Below the pieces are notes generated by a model. The model did no database searches. It was not told the DNA's origin and was given only the letters and a program-made list of their open reading frames with translations. A program made the position numbers and the translations under genes. Below, one piece after another: positions 37,529-47,117 of a stretch of DNA of 64,000 bases (the stretch's first letter is position 1; every line of letters starts with the position of its first letter). Source of the stretch: Mycobacterium sp. SMC-8 (GTDB taxonomy: Bacteria > Actinomycetota > Actinomycetes > Mycobacteriales > Mycobacteriaceae); assembly GCF_025263565.1 (NCBI RefSeq), contig NZ_CP079865.1:5766001-5830000 (forward strand), read 5' to 3'.

Positions 37529-39235
37529 ATGACCACGACAAATGAAGCCGGCTCGCCGGCGGCAGCCACCAAACCCGCCAAGCCCGCCAAGCGACCGCGC
37601 GGCGAAGGCCAGTGGGCGCTCGGCTACCGCGAGCCGCTCAATCCCAACGAGCAGTCCAAGAAGGACGACAACCCGCTCAACGTGCGGGCGCGCATCGAGA
37701 ACATCTACGCCAAGAACGGCTTCGAGAGCATCGACAAAGGTGACCTGCGCGGCCGGTTCCGCTGGTGGGGCCTCTACACCCAGCGCAAGCCGGGGTACGA
37801 CGGCACCTGGACCGGCGACGAGAACACCGACATGCTCGAGGACTCGTACTTCATGCTGCGGGTCCGCAGCGACGGCGGCGCGCTGACGGCCAAGGCGCTG
37901 CGCACCCTTGGCGAGATCTCCACCGAGTTCGCCCGGGACACCGCCGACATCTCTGACCGGCAGAACATCCAGTACCACTGGATCCAGGTGGAGAACATGC
38001 CGGAGATCTGGCGGCGGCTCGACGAGGTCGGGCTGCAGACCACCGAGGCGTGCGGCGACTGCCCGCGCGTGGTGCTCGGCTCGCCGCTGGCGGGTGAGTC
38101 GCTCGACGAGGTGATCGACGGCACGCCGGCGGTCAACGAGATCGTCAAGCGCTACATCGGCAAGCCGGAGTACTCCAACCTGCCGCGTAAGTTCAAGACC
38201 GCGATCTCGGGCCTGCAGGACGTCGTGCACGAGGTCAACGACGTCGCGTTCATCGGCGTCAACCACCCTGAGCACGGTCCGGGCTTCGACCTGTGGGTCG
38301 GCGGCGGGCTGTCGACCAACCCGATGCTGGGCCAGCGGGTCGGGGTGTGGGTGCCGCTCGACGAGGTGCCCGACGTGTGGGAGGGCGTGGTCAGCGTCTT
38401 CCGCGACTACGGCTACCGGCGGCTGCGCTCCAAGGCCCGGCTGAAGTTCCTGATTAAGGACTGGGGCGTGCAGAAGTTCCGCGAGGTCCTGGAGACCGAG
38501 TACCTGAAGCGCCCGCTGATCGACGGGCCCGCTCCCGATCCGGTCACCCGGCCCATCGATCACGTCGGTGTGCAGAAGCTCAAGAACGGCCTGAATGCTG
38601 TCGGTGTCGCGCCGATCGCCGGCCGCGTCTCGGGCACCATCCTGACCAGGGTGGCCGACCTCGCCGAGGCGGCGGGCAGCGACCGGATCCGGTTCACGCC
38701 GTACCAGAAGCTGATCATTCTCGACGTTCCCGACGACAAACTGGACGAGCTGCGCGCCGGGCTGGACGCGTTGGGCCTGCCGTCGAGCCCGTCGCACTGG
38801 CGGCGCAACCTGATGGCGTGCACCGGCATCGAGTTCTGCAAGCTGAGCTTCGCCGAGACCCGCAGCCGCTCCCAGGTGCTGGTGCCCGAGCTGGAGAAGC
38901 GTCTGGAGGACATCAACGCCCAGCTCGACGTGCCGGTCACCATCAACATCAACGGCTGCCCCAACTCCTGCGCCCGCATCCAGATCGCCGACATCGGCTT
39001 CAAGGGCCAGATGGTTGACGACGGAAACGGCCCTGAGGAGGGCTTCCAGGTGCACTTGGGCGGCAGCCTGGGCCTGGACAGCGGTTTCGGCCGCAAGCTG
39101 CGCCAGCACAAGGTGCTCGCGACCGAGCTCGGTGACTACATCGAGCGTGTCGTGCGCAACTTCGTGAAACAACGCGAGGACGGCGAGCGTTTCGCGACGT
39201 GGGCGCTTCGCGCCGACGATGCGGATTTGAGGTGA
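37529..39235 (+). CDS. sirA: Ferredoxin-dependent sulfite reductase SirA
   Basis: 568 residues. Four cysteines for the siroheme-[4Fe-4S] centre are visible near the C-terminus in CTGIEFC and NGCPNSC (CX5C and CX3C). GLYTQRKPG and TEACGDCPR contain the Tyr and Cys known to be cross-linked in the M. tuberculosis enzyme. It reduces sulfite to sulfide with electrons from ferredoxin in the cytoplasm, the last reduction before cysteine synthesis. ATG 37529 has CAGGAG upstream. First gene of a sirA-cysH-chelatase operon; the leader ORF at 37316 probably controls it. Confidence 0.96.
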   Translation: MTTTNEAGSPAAATKPAKPAKRPRGEGQWALGYREPLNPNEQSKKDDNPLNVRARIENIYAKNGFESIDKGDLRGRFRWWGLYTQRKPGYDGTWTGDENTDMLEDSYFMLRVRSDGGALTAKALRTLGEISTEFARDTADISDRQNIQYHWIQVENMPEIWRRLDEVGLQTTEACGDCPRVVLGSPLAGESLDEVIDGTPAVNEIVKRYIGKPEYSNLPRKFKTAISGLQDVVHEVNDVAFIGVNHPEHGPGFDLWVGGGLSTNPMLGQRVGVWVPLDEVPDVWEGVVSVFRDYGYRRLRSKARLKFLIKDWGVQKFREVLETEYLKRPLIDGPAPDPVTRPIDHVGVQKLKNGLNAVGVAPIAGRVSGTILTRVADLAEAAGSDRIRFTPYQKLIILDVPDDKLDELRAGLDALGLPSSPSHWRRNLMACTGIEFCKLSFAETRSRSQVLVPELEKRLEDINAQLDVPVTININGCPNSCARIQIADIGFKGQMVDDGNGPEEGFQVHLGGSLGLDSGFGRKLRQHKVLATELGDYIERVVRNFVKQREDGERFATWALRADDADLR

Positions 39236-39241
39236 TGTGAG

Positions 39242-39973
39242 GTGACCGACCTGTTGACCGAAACCGATCTGCAGCAGCTGGCCGAGCGCGGTGCCGCTGA
39301 GCTCGGGCCGGACGCCACCGCCGAGGAACTGCTGCGCTGGACCGACGAGCACTTCGGATCCGCCGGCGGGGCGGCCGGTCGATCCGGCTACATCGTCGCC
39401 TCCAACATGCAGGACGCGGTGCTCGTCGATCTCGCGTCCAAGGTGCGTCCCGGGGTCGATGTGCTGTTCCTCGACACGGGCTACCACTTCGTCGAGACCA
39501 TCGGCACCCGCGATGCCGTCGAGGCGGTCTACGACGTCAACGTCGTCAACGTGCGCCCCGAGCGCACGGTCGTCGAGCAGGACGCGGTGCTGGGCAAGAA
39601 CCTGTTCGAGCGCAACGCCAACGAGTGCTGCCGGCTGCGCAAGGTGGAACCGCTGTCCAAGGCGCTGCAGGGCTACTCGGCGTGGGTGACCGGCATCCGC
39701 CGAGTGGAGGCGCCGACCCGCGCGAACGCGCCGCTGATCAGCTGGGACAAGGCGTTCGGCCTGGTGAAGATCAACCCGCTGGCGGCGTGGACCGACGAGG
39801 ACATGCAGGCCTACATCGACGCCCACGGCATTCTGGTCAATCCGCTGGTCGACGAGGGATACCCGTCGATCGGCTGTGCGCCGTGCACCAACAAGCCGGT
39901 CGAGGGTGCCGATCCGCGCAGCGGTCGCTGGGCGGGCCAGTCCAAGACGGAATGCGGACTGCACGCATCGTGA
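39242..39973 (+). CDS. cysH: Phosphoadenylyl/adenylyl sulfate reductase CysH
   Basis: 243 residues. NECCRLRK, GCAPCTNKPV and the C-terminal TECGLH give the cysteine pairs that hold a [4Fe-4S] cluster plus the catalytic Cys, the mark of the APS-using form. It reduces activated sulfate to sulfite, feeding SirA. The GTG start is seven bases after the sirA stop with GAGGTGAT upstream. Confidence 0.95.
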   Translation: MTDLLTETDLQQLAERGAAELGPDATAEELLRWTDEHFGSAGGAAGRSGYIVASNMQDAVLVDLASKVRPGVDVLFLDTGYHFVETIGTRDAVEAVYDVNVVNVRPERTVVEQDAVLGKNLFERNANECCRLRKVEPLSKALQGYSAWVTGIRRVEAPTRANAPLISWDKAFGLVKINPLAAWTDEDMQAYIDAHGILVNPLVDEGYPSIGCAPCTNKPVEGADPRSGRWAGQSKTECGLHAS

Positions 39974-39980
39974 GGTTCCG

Positions 39981-40682
39981 GTGACGCTGGTCCTGACCGC
40001 GCACGGCAGTGCCGACCCCCGGTCGGCGGTGACGGCGCGCGCGATCGTCGAATGCGTGCGGTGGCTGCGTCCGGGCCTGGATGCCCGAATCGCGTTCTGC
40101 GAGCAGAACTCTCCGAATCTGCGTGACGTGCTGTGCACGCTGCGCCGGCCCTCGGTTGTGGTGCCGCTGTTGCTGGCCGACGCGTACCACGCCCGGGTGG
40201 ACATCCCCGAGATGATCGCGGACTCGGGCGCGAACGTCTGTCAGGCCGACGTGCTCGGCGAGGATGACCGACTGATTCACGTGCTGCGGCAGCGCCTGGA
40301 GCACGCGGGGATCTCGCGGCTGGATCCGAGCGTCGGGGTGCTGGTGACCGCGGTCGGTTCGTCCCGCGCGCAGGCCAATGCCCGCACCGCGACGGTGGCA
40401 CGTGAGCTGACGCTGACCACCCGGTGGACCGCGACGACGGCGTTCGCCACCGGCCCGCAACCCACTCTCGCCGAGGCGGCCGACGAGTTGCGCCGCCGTG
40501 GCGCCACCCGGCTGGTCATCGCGCCGTGGTTTCTCGCGCACGGCCGGATCACCGACCGGGTCGCCGAATTCGCTGCGGCTCAGGGCATCCCGATGTCGGC
40601 GCCGCTTGGCGCGCACCGGCAGGTCGCCGCGACGGTGCTGGACCGTTTCGACGCGGCTCTCGCGGTGCACGCGGCCGCCTGA
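39981..40682 (+). CDS. Sirohydrochlorin chelatase-like protein (Che1/SirB type)
   Basis: 233 residues with a two-part CbiX/SirB-like fold: N-terminal VLTAHGSADPRS with the chelating His, VVVPLLLADAYHARVDIPEM, and the second half VAPWFLAHGRITDRV. It probably inserts iron into sirohydrochlorin, making the siroheme used by SirA, which explains its place in the operon. The GTG at 39981 has GAGG upstream and is eight bases from the cysH stop. Homologue of Rv2393. Confidence 0.9.
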   Translation: MTLVLTAHGSADPRSAVTARAIVECVRWLRPGLDARIAFCEQNSPNLRDVLCTLRRPSVVVPLLLADAYHARVDIPEMIADSGANVCQADVLGEDDRLIHVLRQRLEHAGISRLDPSVGVLVTAVGSSRAQANARTATVARELTLTTRWTATTAFATGPQPTLAEAADELRRRGATRLVIAPWFLAHGRITDRVAEFAAAQGIPMSAPLGAHRQVAATVLDRFDAALAVHAAA

Positions 40683-40706
40683 CTCACAGCGCTTTCCCAG
40701 AGTCGG

Positions 40707-40712
40707 TACTGT
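40707..40712 (+). promoter_or_regulatory. Possible -10 for the CorC-like gene pair
   Basis: TACTGT fits TANNNT and would start a transcript around 40719, upstream of the short leader ORF at 40744. No good -35 seen. Confidence 0.35.
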
Positions 40713-40743
40713 GGGGGCGTCATCCCACCCGAGCAAGGACACG

Positions 40744-40779
40744 ATGCCACCTCATAGACCCGGGGCGGTCGCATGCTGA
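40744..40779 (+). CDS. Short leader ORF overlapping a CorC-like gene
   Basis: Eleven codons, MPPHRPGAVAC, preceded by a good ribosome site (AAGGA) and ending TGA at 40777-40779, inside the beginning of the membrane protein gene that starts at 40773. The main gene has no clear ribosome site of its own, so it may depend on translation of this leader. The Pro-Pro and further Pro codons recall stall-prone leaders of some magnesium-transport genes. No product function is claimed. Confidence 0.4.
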   Translation: MPPHRPGAVAC

Positions 40780-42134
40780 CCGCCGTTCTCGGAATTCTCA
40801 TCGGCTTCCTGGTGGTGCTGGCGATCACCGCGCTGACCGGATACTTCGTCGCGCAGGAATTCGCCTACATGGCCGTGGACAGGTCGCGGCTCAAAGCTCG
40901 GGCCGAGGCCGGTGACCGCGCCGCCGCCCGTGCGCTGGCCGTCACCCGGCGCACCTCGTTCATGCTCTCAGGCGCGCAACTCGGCATCACCGTCACCGGA
41001 CTGCTGGTGGGCTATGTCGCCGAGCCGCTGATCGGGCGCGGTTTCACGGTGTTGCTCGGCGGCGCCGGGATCCCGACGGCGATCGCCGTGGCGATCGGCG
41101 GCCTGGTTGCGATCACGGTGTCCACCGTCGTGCAGATGGTGTTCGGCGAGCTGTTCCCGAAAAACCTCGCGATCGCCCGCCCGGAACCGTTGGCTTGCCG
41201 GCTGGCGCTGTCCACCACGCTGTACCTGAAGCTGTTCGGCTGGCTCATCTGGCTGTTCGACCAGTCATCGAACCTGCTGCTGCGCGCTCTGCGCATCGAG
41301 CCCGTGCACGACGTCGAGCACTCCGCCACCCCGCGCGACCTCGAACACATCGTCGCCGCGTCCCGCGACGCCGGCGAGATCCCCGACGAACTGTCGGCGC
41401 TGCTCGACCGGATCCTCGACTTCCCCACCAGCACAGCCGAACACGCGATGATCCCGCGCTCGCGTGTGGACACCGTGTCCGCCGACGAACCGGTGGCCAC
41501 CGTGCTGGCGCGGATGGCCACCGGCCACACCCGTTACCCCGTCACCGGCTCGAGTCCCGATGACGTGGTGGGCGTGATCGAGCTGCTGGACCTGCTGGGG
41601 CCGGTGCCCGCCACCGACACCGCGCAAGCACATTGCCGGCCGCCGGTGGTGGTGCCCGAGACGTTGCCGTTGCCCAACGTGGTGCGTCATCTTCAGCGGG
41701 CCGGGGCGGAGATGGCCATCGTCATCGACGAGTACGGCGGCTTCGCCGGCATCGTCACGATCGAGGACATCGCCGAGGAACTTGTCGGCGAGATCGACGA
41801 CGAACACGACACCGACACCGAGGCCGACGTGATCGCCGACGGCGACGGCTGGCTTCTCGCCGGAGATCTCCCGCTGGACGAGGCCGAACGTACGCTCGGC
41901 GTCACCCTGCCGCCCGGTGACTACGAAACGGTTGCCGGCATGGTGATCGCACATGCGGAAGGACTGCCCGCCGTCGGCGACGAGGTCGTGATCCCGTTGC
42001 CCGCCGACCCGGCGGATCTGCGCGGCGACGGAGTGCCCCCGAAACGGTTGTTGAAGGCGCAGGTCCGCTCGATCGAGCGGCGCGTCCCGGCATCGGTGTT
42101 CGTGACCGTCTCCGAGGAGGCCGGCGATGAGTAG
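40773..42134 (+). CDS. CorC/HlyC-family DUF21-CBS membrane protein
   Basis: 453 residues. DUF21 membrane domain with about four helices (residues 1-190, LGILIGFLVVLAITALTGYF and later segments, FGELFPKNLAIA motif), a pair of CBS domains (about 215-340, MIPRSRVDTV, IDEYGGFAGIVTIEDI) and a C-terminal CorC_HlyC domain (DGWLLAGDLPLDEAERTLG). Called hemolysin-like but more likely linked to magnesium or cobalt efflux or ion homeostasis. Its ATG lies inside the short leader at 40744. The following paralogue overlaps it by eight bases. Confidence 0.88.
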   Translation: MLTAVLGILIGFLVVLAITALTGYFVAQEFAYMAVDRSRLKARAEAGDRAAARALAVTRRTSFMLSGAQLGITVTGLLVGYVAEPLIGRGFTVLLGGAGIPTAIAVAIGGLVAITVSTVVQMVFGELFPKNLAIARPEPLACRLALSTTLYLKLFGWLIWLFDQSSNLLLRALRIEPVHDVEHSATPRDLEHIVAASRDAGEIPDELSALLDRILDFPTSTAEHAMIPRSRVDTVSADEPVATVLARMATGHTRYPVTGSSPDDVVGVIELLDLLGPVPATDTAQAHCRPPVVVPETLPLPNVVRHLQRAGAEMAIVIDEYGGFAGIVTIEDIAEELVGEIDDEHDTDTEADVIADGDGWLLAGDLPLDEAERTLGVTLPPGDYETVAGMVIAHAEGLPAVGDEVVIPLPADPADLRGDGVPPKRLLKAQVRSIERRVPASVFVTVSEEAGDE

Positions 42135-43122
42135 TCCGTGGGTCGTCGCCGCAGTCACGGTCGCGCTGATCGGCCTGAGCGCCTTCTTCGTCGCGGTCGA
42201 GTTCGCACTGATCGCCGCGCGGCGCAACCGGCTGGAGGATGCCGCGGCCACCAGCGCCGCCGCCCGCGCCGCGCTACGCAGCGCCGGCGAGCTCTCCCTG
42301 CTGCTGGCCGGCGCTCAGCTCGGGATCACCGTGTGCACGCTGCTCCTCGGTGCGATCACCAAACCCGCTGTGCACCACGCCATCACACCGCTCATTCGCG
42401 GTCTTGGCGCCCCGGTTTGGGCGGCCGATGTCGGCGGCTTCGTGCTGGCGTTGCTCATCGTGACGTTCCTGCATCTGGTGGTCGGCGAGATGGCGCCGAA
42501 GTCGTGGGCCATCGCCCATCCGGAACGGTCCGCGACGCTGCTCGCCCTGCCTATGCGGGGGTTCATGTTCGCGACCCGGCCGCTGCTGCGGGCGCTCAAC
42601 CACGCCGCGAACTGGTGTCTGCGCCGCGTCGGTGTCACCCCGGTCGACGAACTGGCCGACAGCCAGGACCCCGACGCGCTGCGTCAGCTCGTCGAGCACT
42701 CGGCCACCGTCGGCACCCTCGACGAGCGCTATCACGCGAACCTGACCAGCGCGCTGGAACTGGAGGCGCTGACCGTCGGCGAACTGGCCCGCCGCGATGC
42801 CCAGTACAGCGAGGTGCCTGCCGACGCGACGCCCGCCGAGATTCAGCAGACCGCGTACAGGTCCGGCCATCTGCGGCTCCTGGTCCGCGACGGCGCAGCG
42901 GTGGTGGGCGTGGTCCATGTCCGGGACAGCCTGTCCACCACGGCCACCGCCCGCGAGCTGATGCGGCCCGTGCTGTCAGTTCCGGAGAGCACCCCGGTCT
43001 ATGAGGCGCTGCGCCTGATGCGGGAGACCCGCAACCACCTGGTCGTGGTCGACGGCCCGTCGGGACGGGGGCTGCTGACGCTCACCGATCTGCTGTACCG
43101 GCTGTTGCCTGACGCCGCGTAA
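42127..43122 (+). CDS. Short DUF21-CBS membrane protein, CorC-like
   Basis: 331 residues. DUF21 membrane domain (VVAAVTVALIGLSAFFVAVEF, VVGEMAPKSWAIAHPE) then CBS repeats (LRLLVRDGAAVVGVVHVRD, RNHLVVVDGPSGRGLLTLTDLL), without the C-terminal CorC_HlyC domain of the preceding gene. Paired DUF21 proteins of unequal length are common in actinobacteria and may work as a heteromer; that is an inference. ATG at 42127 overlaps the upstream stop. Confidence 0.87.
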   Translation: MSSPWVVAAVTVALIGLSAFFVAVEFALIAARRNRLEDAAATSAAARAALRSAGELSLLLAGAQLGITVCTLLLGAITKPAVHHAITPLIRGLGAPVWAADVGGFVLALLIVTFLHLVVGEMAPKSWAIAHPERSATLLALPMRGFMFATRPLLRALNHAANWCLRRVGVTPVDELADSQDPDALRQLVEHSATVGTLDERYHANLTSALELEALTVGELARRDAQYSEVPADATPAEIQQTAYRSGHLRLLVRDGAAVVGVVHVRDSLSTTATARELMRPVLSVPESTPVYEALRLMRETRNHLVVVDGPSGRGLLTLTDLLYRLLPDAA

Positions 43123-43126
43123 ACGG

Positions 43127-44224
43127 TCAGGGCTGGACCTGGAAGATGTTGTTGAACGGTGTCTGTGCCGCCGCCCGGAACCGGCTGAAGCCGGCCTCCC
43201 GGACCACGTCCCGGATGCGTGCCGGACCGGCCTGGGTGCCCAGCGCCATCCCCACCGGCTGCGCCAACGACGACGGTGTGCACAGCAACGTCGAAAACCC
43301 GTAGTAGGCACGGCCGATCGGGTTGAGGTTGTCTTCCACCCGGTCGCCGGCCGCTGGTTCGACGATCATCCAGGTTCCGTCCTCGGCGATCACCTCGCGG
43401 ACCCGGCGAGCCGCGCCGACCGGATCGCCCATGTCGTGCAGGCAGTCGAACATCGTCACCAAATCGTATGGCCCACCGCTGATCTCGTCGGCTGCGGCAA
43501 CCTCGAAACTCACCTGCAGATCGGCGTGTGCCGCGCCGGCCCGCTGCCTGGCGGTCTCGATGGAGCCGGCGTGCACGTCGGTGCCGACGAAGACCGAGTT
43601 GGGGAACGCTTGTGCCATGAGCAGCGTCGAACCACCGTGGCCGCAGCCGACGTCCGCGACTCGGGCGCCGCCGGCAAGCTTGTCCGCCACCCCTTCCAGG
43701 GCCGGAATCCAGTCGTTGACGATGTGGCTCGCGTAGGTCGGCAGGAAGAACTTCTCGCAGCCGACGTGTACGTCGGAATTGTGTTCTCCCCAGCCCATTC
43801 CCGCCCCGGTGCGGGCCGCGTCGACGATTGTCAGGGCGTCGCGCAACGTCCCGTAGGCGAGTTGGAACAGCCCACCGACGAATGCGGGGCTGGTCTCGTC
43901 GTGTAGTGCCGTGGCCTGTTCCGGCGGGAGATGGTAGCGCCCTGTCGCCGGGTCGTACGCGACGAAACCACCGGCAGCCTGGGCGTTGAGCCATTCGCGG
44001 GCGTAGTGCTGGTCGGTGTGTGTGCGCTCGGCGAGTTCTGCTGGCGTGCTCGGTCCGTTCTTGACGAGGCTGCGGTAATAGCCGAGGCGCTGCCCCATCA
44101 CCACCAGCGCGCAGTTCAGCGCCGCACCGGTTTCGTCGACCGCGCGCAGCACGAAACTCATCAGCCGGTCCGGATCGACCGAGGGCGTGGGCGTGGCGGG
44201 CGGAGATAGCGGAGATGTAGTCAT
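43127..44224 (-). CDS. Winged-helix/class I SAM-dependent methyltransferase
   Basis: 365 residues. An N-terminal winged-helix-like part (residues 20-100, ALVVMGQRLGYYRSL, TPAELAERTHTDQHYAREWL) precedes a Rossmann methyltransferase domain with VADVGCGHGGSTLLMA near 185 and DLVTMFDCLHDMGDP near 255. This matches the mycobacterial family to which Rv1403c-type proteins belong; the substrate is unknown. ATG 44224 with AAAGGA upstream. Only four bases separate its stop from that of the convergent CorC-like gene. Confidence 0.85.
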   Translation of the reverse strand: MTTSPLSPPATPTPSVDPDRLMSFVLRAVDETGAALNCALVVMGQRLGYYRSLVKNGPSTPAELAERTHTDQHYAREWLNAQAAGGFVAYDPATGRYHLPPEQATALHDETSPAFVGGLFQLAYGTLRDALTIVDAARTGAGMGWGEHNSDVHVGCEKFFLPTYASHIVNDWIPALEGVADKLAGGARVADVGCGHGGSTLLMAQAFPNSVFVGTDVHAGSIETARQRAGAAHADLQVSFEVAAADEISGGPYDLVTMFDCLHDMGDPVGAARRVREVIAEDGTWMIVEPAAGDRVEDNLNPIGRAYYGFSTLLCTPSSLAQPVGMALGTQAGPARIRDVVREAGFSRFRAAAQTPFNNIFQVQP

Positions 44225-44372
44225 CGTGGTGTCCTTTCTCCGGAGGGCTACACCACTCAGCATGAACCTGCGGACGCCGCAGCGGATCAGGGATGACTAC
44301 CTGTTTCCAAGCGACCTTCCAGCCAACGGGCCTCCCCCGGCCGACGTGTCGGTTCGGCACGCGAGAGCCCGT

Positions 44373-45395
44373 TCAGCCGACGGGAACCGGGACGTCGTCG
44401 GGCAATGAAGGCACCCGGGTGGCGCGCACGTAGACGGTGTCGCCTTCCTTGAGTCCCAGCGCCTCGGCGTCACCGCGGGTGATCTGCGCCGTGAACGGCG
44501 TGTGCGTCGCGGCGTTGGTCAGCTCGACGCGGACCTCGAAGCCCAGCACCACGATCCGGTCGATGGTCGCGCGCGTCACGCCGGTGGACTGGGCGGAGCC
44601 GTCCGAGGTGGCGATCGCCATCTCCGGGTTGCGGCCCACCCGGATGTCGTGGGGCCGCACCAGCACCCCGTTGAGTGACGAGACCGCACCCAGGAAGGAC
44701 ATCACGAACGCGTTGGCCGGCCTGTCGTAGACCTCCGTCGGCGACCCGACCTGCTCGATGCGGCCCTTGTTGAGCACCGCGATCCGGTCGGCGACGTCGA
44801 GGGCCTCCTGCTGATCGTGGGTGACCAGCACGGTCGTCACGTGCACCTCGTCGTGCAGGCGGCGCAGCCAGGCCCGCAGGTCTTCACGGACCTTGGCGTC
44901 CAGCGCGCCGAACGGCTCGTCGAGCAGCAGCACCTCGGGATCGACGGCCAATGCGCGGGCCAGCGCCATGCGCTGGCGCTGCCCGCCGGAGAGCTGGTTG
45001 GGGTAGCGGCTCTGGAAGCCCGCCAGCCCCACCACCTGCAGCAGGTCGTCGACCCTGGCCTTGATCTCGGCCTTGGGCTTCTTGCGGATCTTCAACCCGA
45101 ACGCGACATTGTCGCGCACCGTCAGGTGCTTGAACGCGGCGTAATGCTGGAACACGAAGCCGATTCCGCGCTTCTGCGGCGGGATGTGCGTGACGTCGCG
45201 GCCGTTGATGGTGATGGTTCCGGTGTCGGGCTCGTCGAGTCCGGCGATGGCGCGCAACAACGTCGACTTGCCCGATCCGCTGGGCCCGAGCAGCGCGGTC
45301 AGCGAACCCGCGGGCACCTCGAAGTCGATGTTGTCGAGCGCGGCGAAGTCGCCGTACCGCTTGTTGGCGCCGGTGACGGTGATCGCGTGGGTCAT
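44373..45395 (-). CDS. cysA: Sulfate/thiosulfate ABC transporter ATPase CysA
   Basis: 340 residues. Walker [10 protein letters not shown] near 38, signature [16 protein letters not shown] near 135, Walker [14 protein letters not shown]-loop LVTHD, and a C-terminal TOBE-like region ([13 protein letters not shown]). Powers sulfate uptake with CysT and CysW and the lipoprotein SubI. Last gene of the subI-cysT-cysW-cysA operon, 19 bases after cysW. Confidence 0.96.
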   Translation of the reverse strand: MTHAITVTGANKRYGDFAALDNIDFEVPAGSLTALLGPSGSGKSTLLRAIAGLDEPDTGTITINGRDVTHIPPQKRGIGFVFQHYAAFKHLTVRDNVAFGLKIRKKPKAEIKARVDDLLQVVGLAGFQSRYPNQLSGGQRQRMALARALAVDPEVLLLDEPFGALDAKVREDLRAWLRRLHDEVHVTTVLVTHDQQEALDVADRIAVLNKGRIEQVGSPTEVYDRPANAFVMSFLGAVSSLNGVLVRPHDIRVGRNPEMAIATSDGSAQSTGVTRATIDRIVVLGFEVRVELTNAATHTPFTAQITRGDAEALGLKEGDTVYVRATRVPSLPDDVPVPVG

Positions 45396-45414
45396 GCTGT
45401 CTGCTCCTATGGGC

Positions 45415-46227
45415 CTATTTTGCGGCGCGTGTCCGGCGGGCGTCGAGGATCACCTGGGCGATCAGGACGAGGACAGCCACGGTCATCAACAGGGTGGAGA
45501 TCGCGTAGGCGCCGTATTCGGCGCCGCGGGTATACCGGTCGTGCACCAGCAGGGTGAGAGTCTGGGAAGAGCCGGGCAGGTTCGCCGCGACCATCAGCAC
45601 CGCACCGAACTCGCCGAGGGTGCGGGCGATCGTCAACACGATGCCGTAGGTCAGCCCCCACCGGATCGACGGAAGCGTGATCCGCCAGAACGTCTGCCAC
45701 CACTGTGCGCCGAGGGTGGCCGAGGCTTCCTCCTGGTCGGTGCCGATCTCATGGAGCACCGGTTCGACCTCGCGGATCACAAACGGGACCGTGACGAAGA
45801 TGCTGGCCAGCACGATGCCGGGGAAACCGAAGATGATCTTCCAGCCGAAGCCGTTCTCCAGGAAACCGAAGAGTCCCGCCGACCCCCACAGCAGGATCAG
45901 CGCGACGCCGACCACGACCGGAGACACCGCGAACGGGAGGTCGATTATCGCCTGCAGGATGCTCTTGCCACGGAACCTGTTGCGGGCCAAGACCAATGCG
46001 GTCGGGACGCCGAACAGCACGTTGAGTGGCACCACGATCGCGACGACGAGCAGAGACAGATTCAGCGCCGAGATCGCCGCCGGGGTGCCGACCGACGCGA
46101 GAAACTCGCCGATGCCGGGTGCGAACGTCCGCCACAGGATCAGTCCGACCGGCACGACCACCAGCACGGCGACGTAGGTCAGCGCAACCCAGCGCAGCAC
46201 ATGGCGGACCAGCGGCGAGAGCGTCAT
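45415..46227 (-). CDS. cysW: Sulfate ABC transporter permease CysW
   Basis: 270 residues, six predicted membrane helices ([18 protein letters not shown] at the start) and the permease EAA loop in the segment [21 protein letters not shown]. Pairs with CysT to form the membrane channel. The ATG at 46227 overlaps the cysT stop as ATGA. Confidence 0.95.
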   Translation of the reverse strand: MTLSPLVRHVLRWVALTYVAVLVVVPVGLILWRTFAPGIGEFLASVGTPAAISALNLSLLVVAIVVPLNVLFGVPTALVLARNRFRGKSILQAIIDLPFAVSPVVVGVALILLWGSAGLFGFLENGFGWKIIFGFPGIVLASIFVTVPFVIREVEPVLHEIGTDQEEASATLGAQWWQTFWRITLPSIRWGLTYGIVLTIARTLGEFGAVLMVAANLPGSSQTLTLLVHDRYTRGAEYGAYAISTLLMTVAVLVLIAQVILDARRTRAAK

Positions 46228-47117
46228 GGCGCCAGAGCCTCCCGTTTCGCGGCCCGCGCACCGATGGCGCGCAGGATGAACAGGATCACGAAGGAGATCG
46301 CCAGCAGCACGATCGAGATCGCGGCGGCGCCGACCCTGTCGTCGTTCTCGATCAGGGTGCGGATCCATTGCGAAGACACCTCGGTCTCCCCGGGCACCGC
46401 GCCGCCGATCAGCACCACCGAGCCGAACTCACCGATGGCGCGGGAGAACGCCAGACCCGCACCCGACAACAACGACGGCAGCAGGGCAGGCAGGATCACC
46501 CGCGCCAGGATCGTGACGTTGTTCGCGCCCAATGAAGCCGCGGCCTCCTCCACCTCCCGGTCGAGTTCGAGCAGCACCGGCTGCACCGAGCGCACCACGA
46601 ACGGCAATGTCACGAACAGCAGTGCGATACCCACACCCCACTTCGTGTGCTGCAGGTGGATGCCCACCGGGCTGGCGGGACCGTACAGCGCGAGCATCAC
46701 CAGGCTGGCGACGATGGTGGGCAGCGCGAACGGCAGGTCGATCACCGCGTCGACCAGACGCTTGCCGGGGAACTCGTCGCGGGTCAGCACCCAGGCGACG
46801 ATCAGGCCGAAGAAACCGTTCACGACGGTGACGCCGATGGAAATGGTGAGCGTCACCCGCAGCGACGCGAGCGCGGACGGCGACGTGACCGCCGACCAGA
46901 ACGCCCCGAACCCACCCTCGGCGGACTGCCACACGATCGCGGCCAGCGGCAGCAGCACGATCAGCGACAGCCACATGGTGGCCGCCCCGACACGCAACGA
47001 CGTGGAACCGTGGCTGCGATACCGCAGCCGCGAGGGCGGGCCCGAGCCACCGTCACCGGTGAGCTCGGGCCGGATCGATTCGGGATTCGGATCGACCACC
47101 CCGGAGAATGAGGTCAT
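46224..47117 (-). CDS. cysT: Sulfate ABC transporter permease CysT
   Basis: 297 residues. A hydrophilic N-terminus of about 45 residues precedes six helices (MWLSLIVLLPLAAIVW); the EAA-type loop is in EEAAASLGANNVTILARVILP. Partner of CysW. The ATG at 47117 overlaps the subI stop as ATGA, so the transporter genes are translationally coupled. Confidence 0.95.
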   Translation of the reverse strand: MTSFSGVVDPNPESIRPELTGDGGSGPPSRLRYRSHGSTSLRVGAATMWLSLIVLLPLAAIVWQSAEGGFGAFWSAVTSPSALASLRVTLTISIGVTVVNGFFGLIVAWVLTRDEFPGKRLVDAVIDLPFALPTIVASLVMLALYGPASPVGIHLQHTKWGVGIALLFVTLPFVVRSVQPVLLELDREVEEAAASLGANNVTILARVILPALLPSLLSGAGLAFSRAIGEFGSVVLIGGAVPGETEVSSQWIRTLIENDDRVGAAAISIVLLAISFVILFILRAIGARAAKREALAP

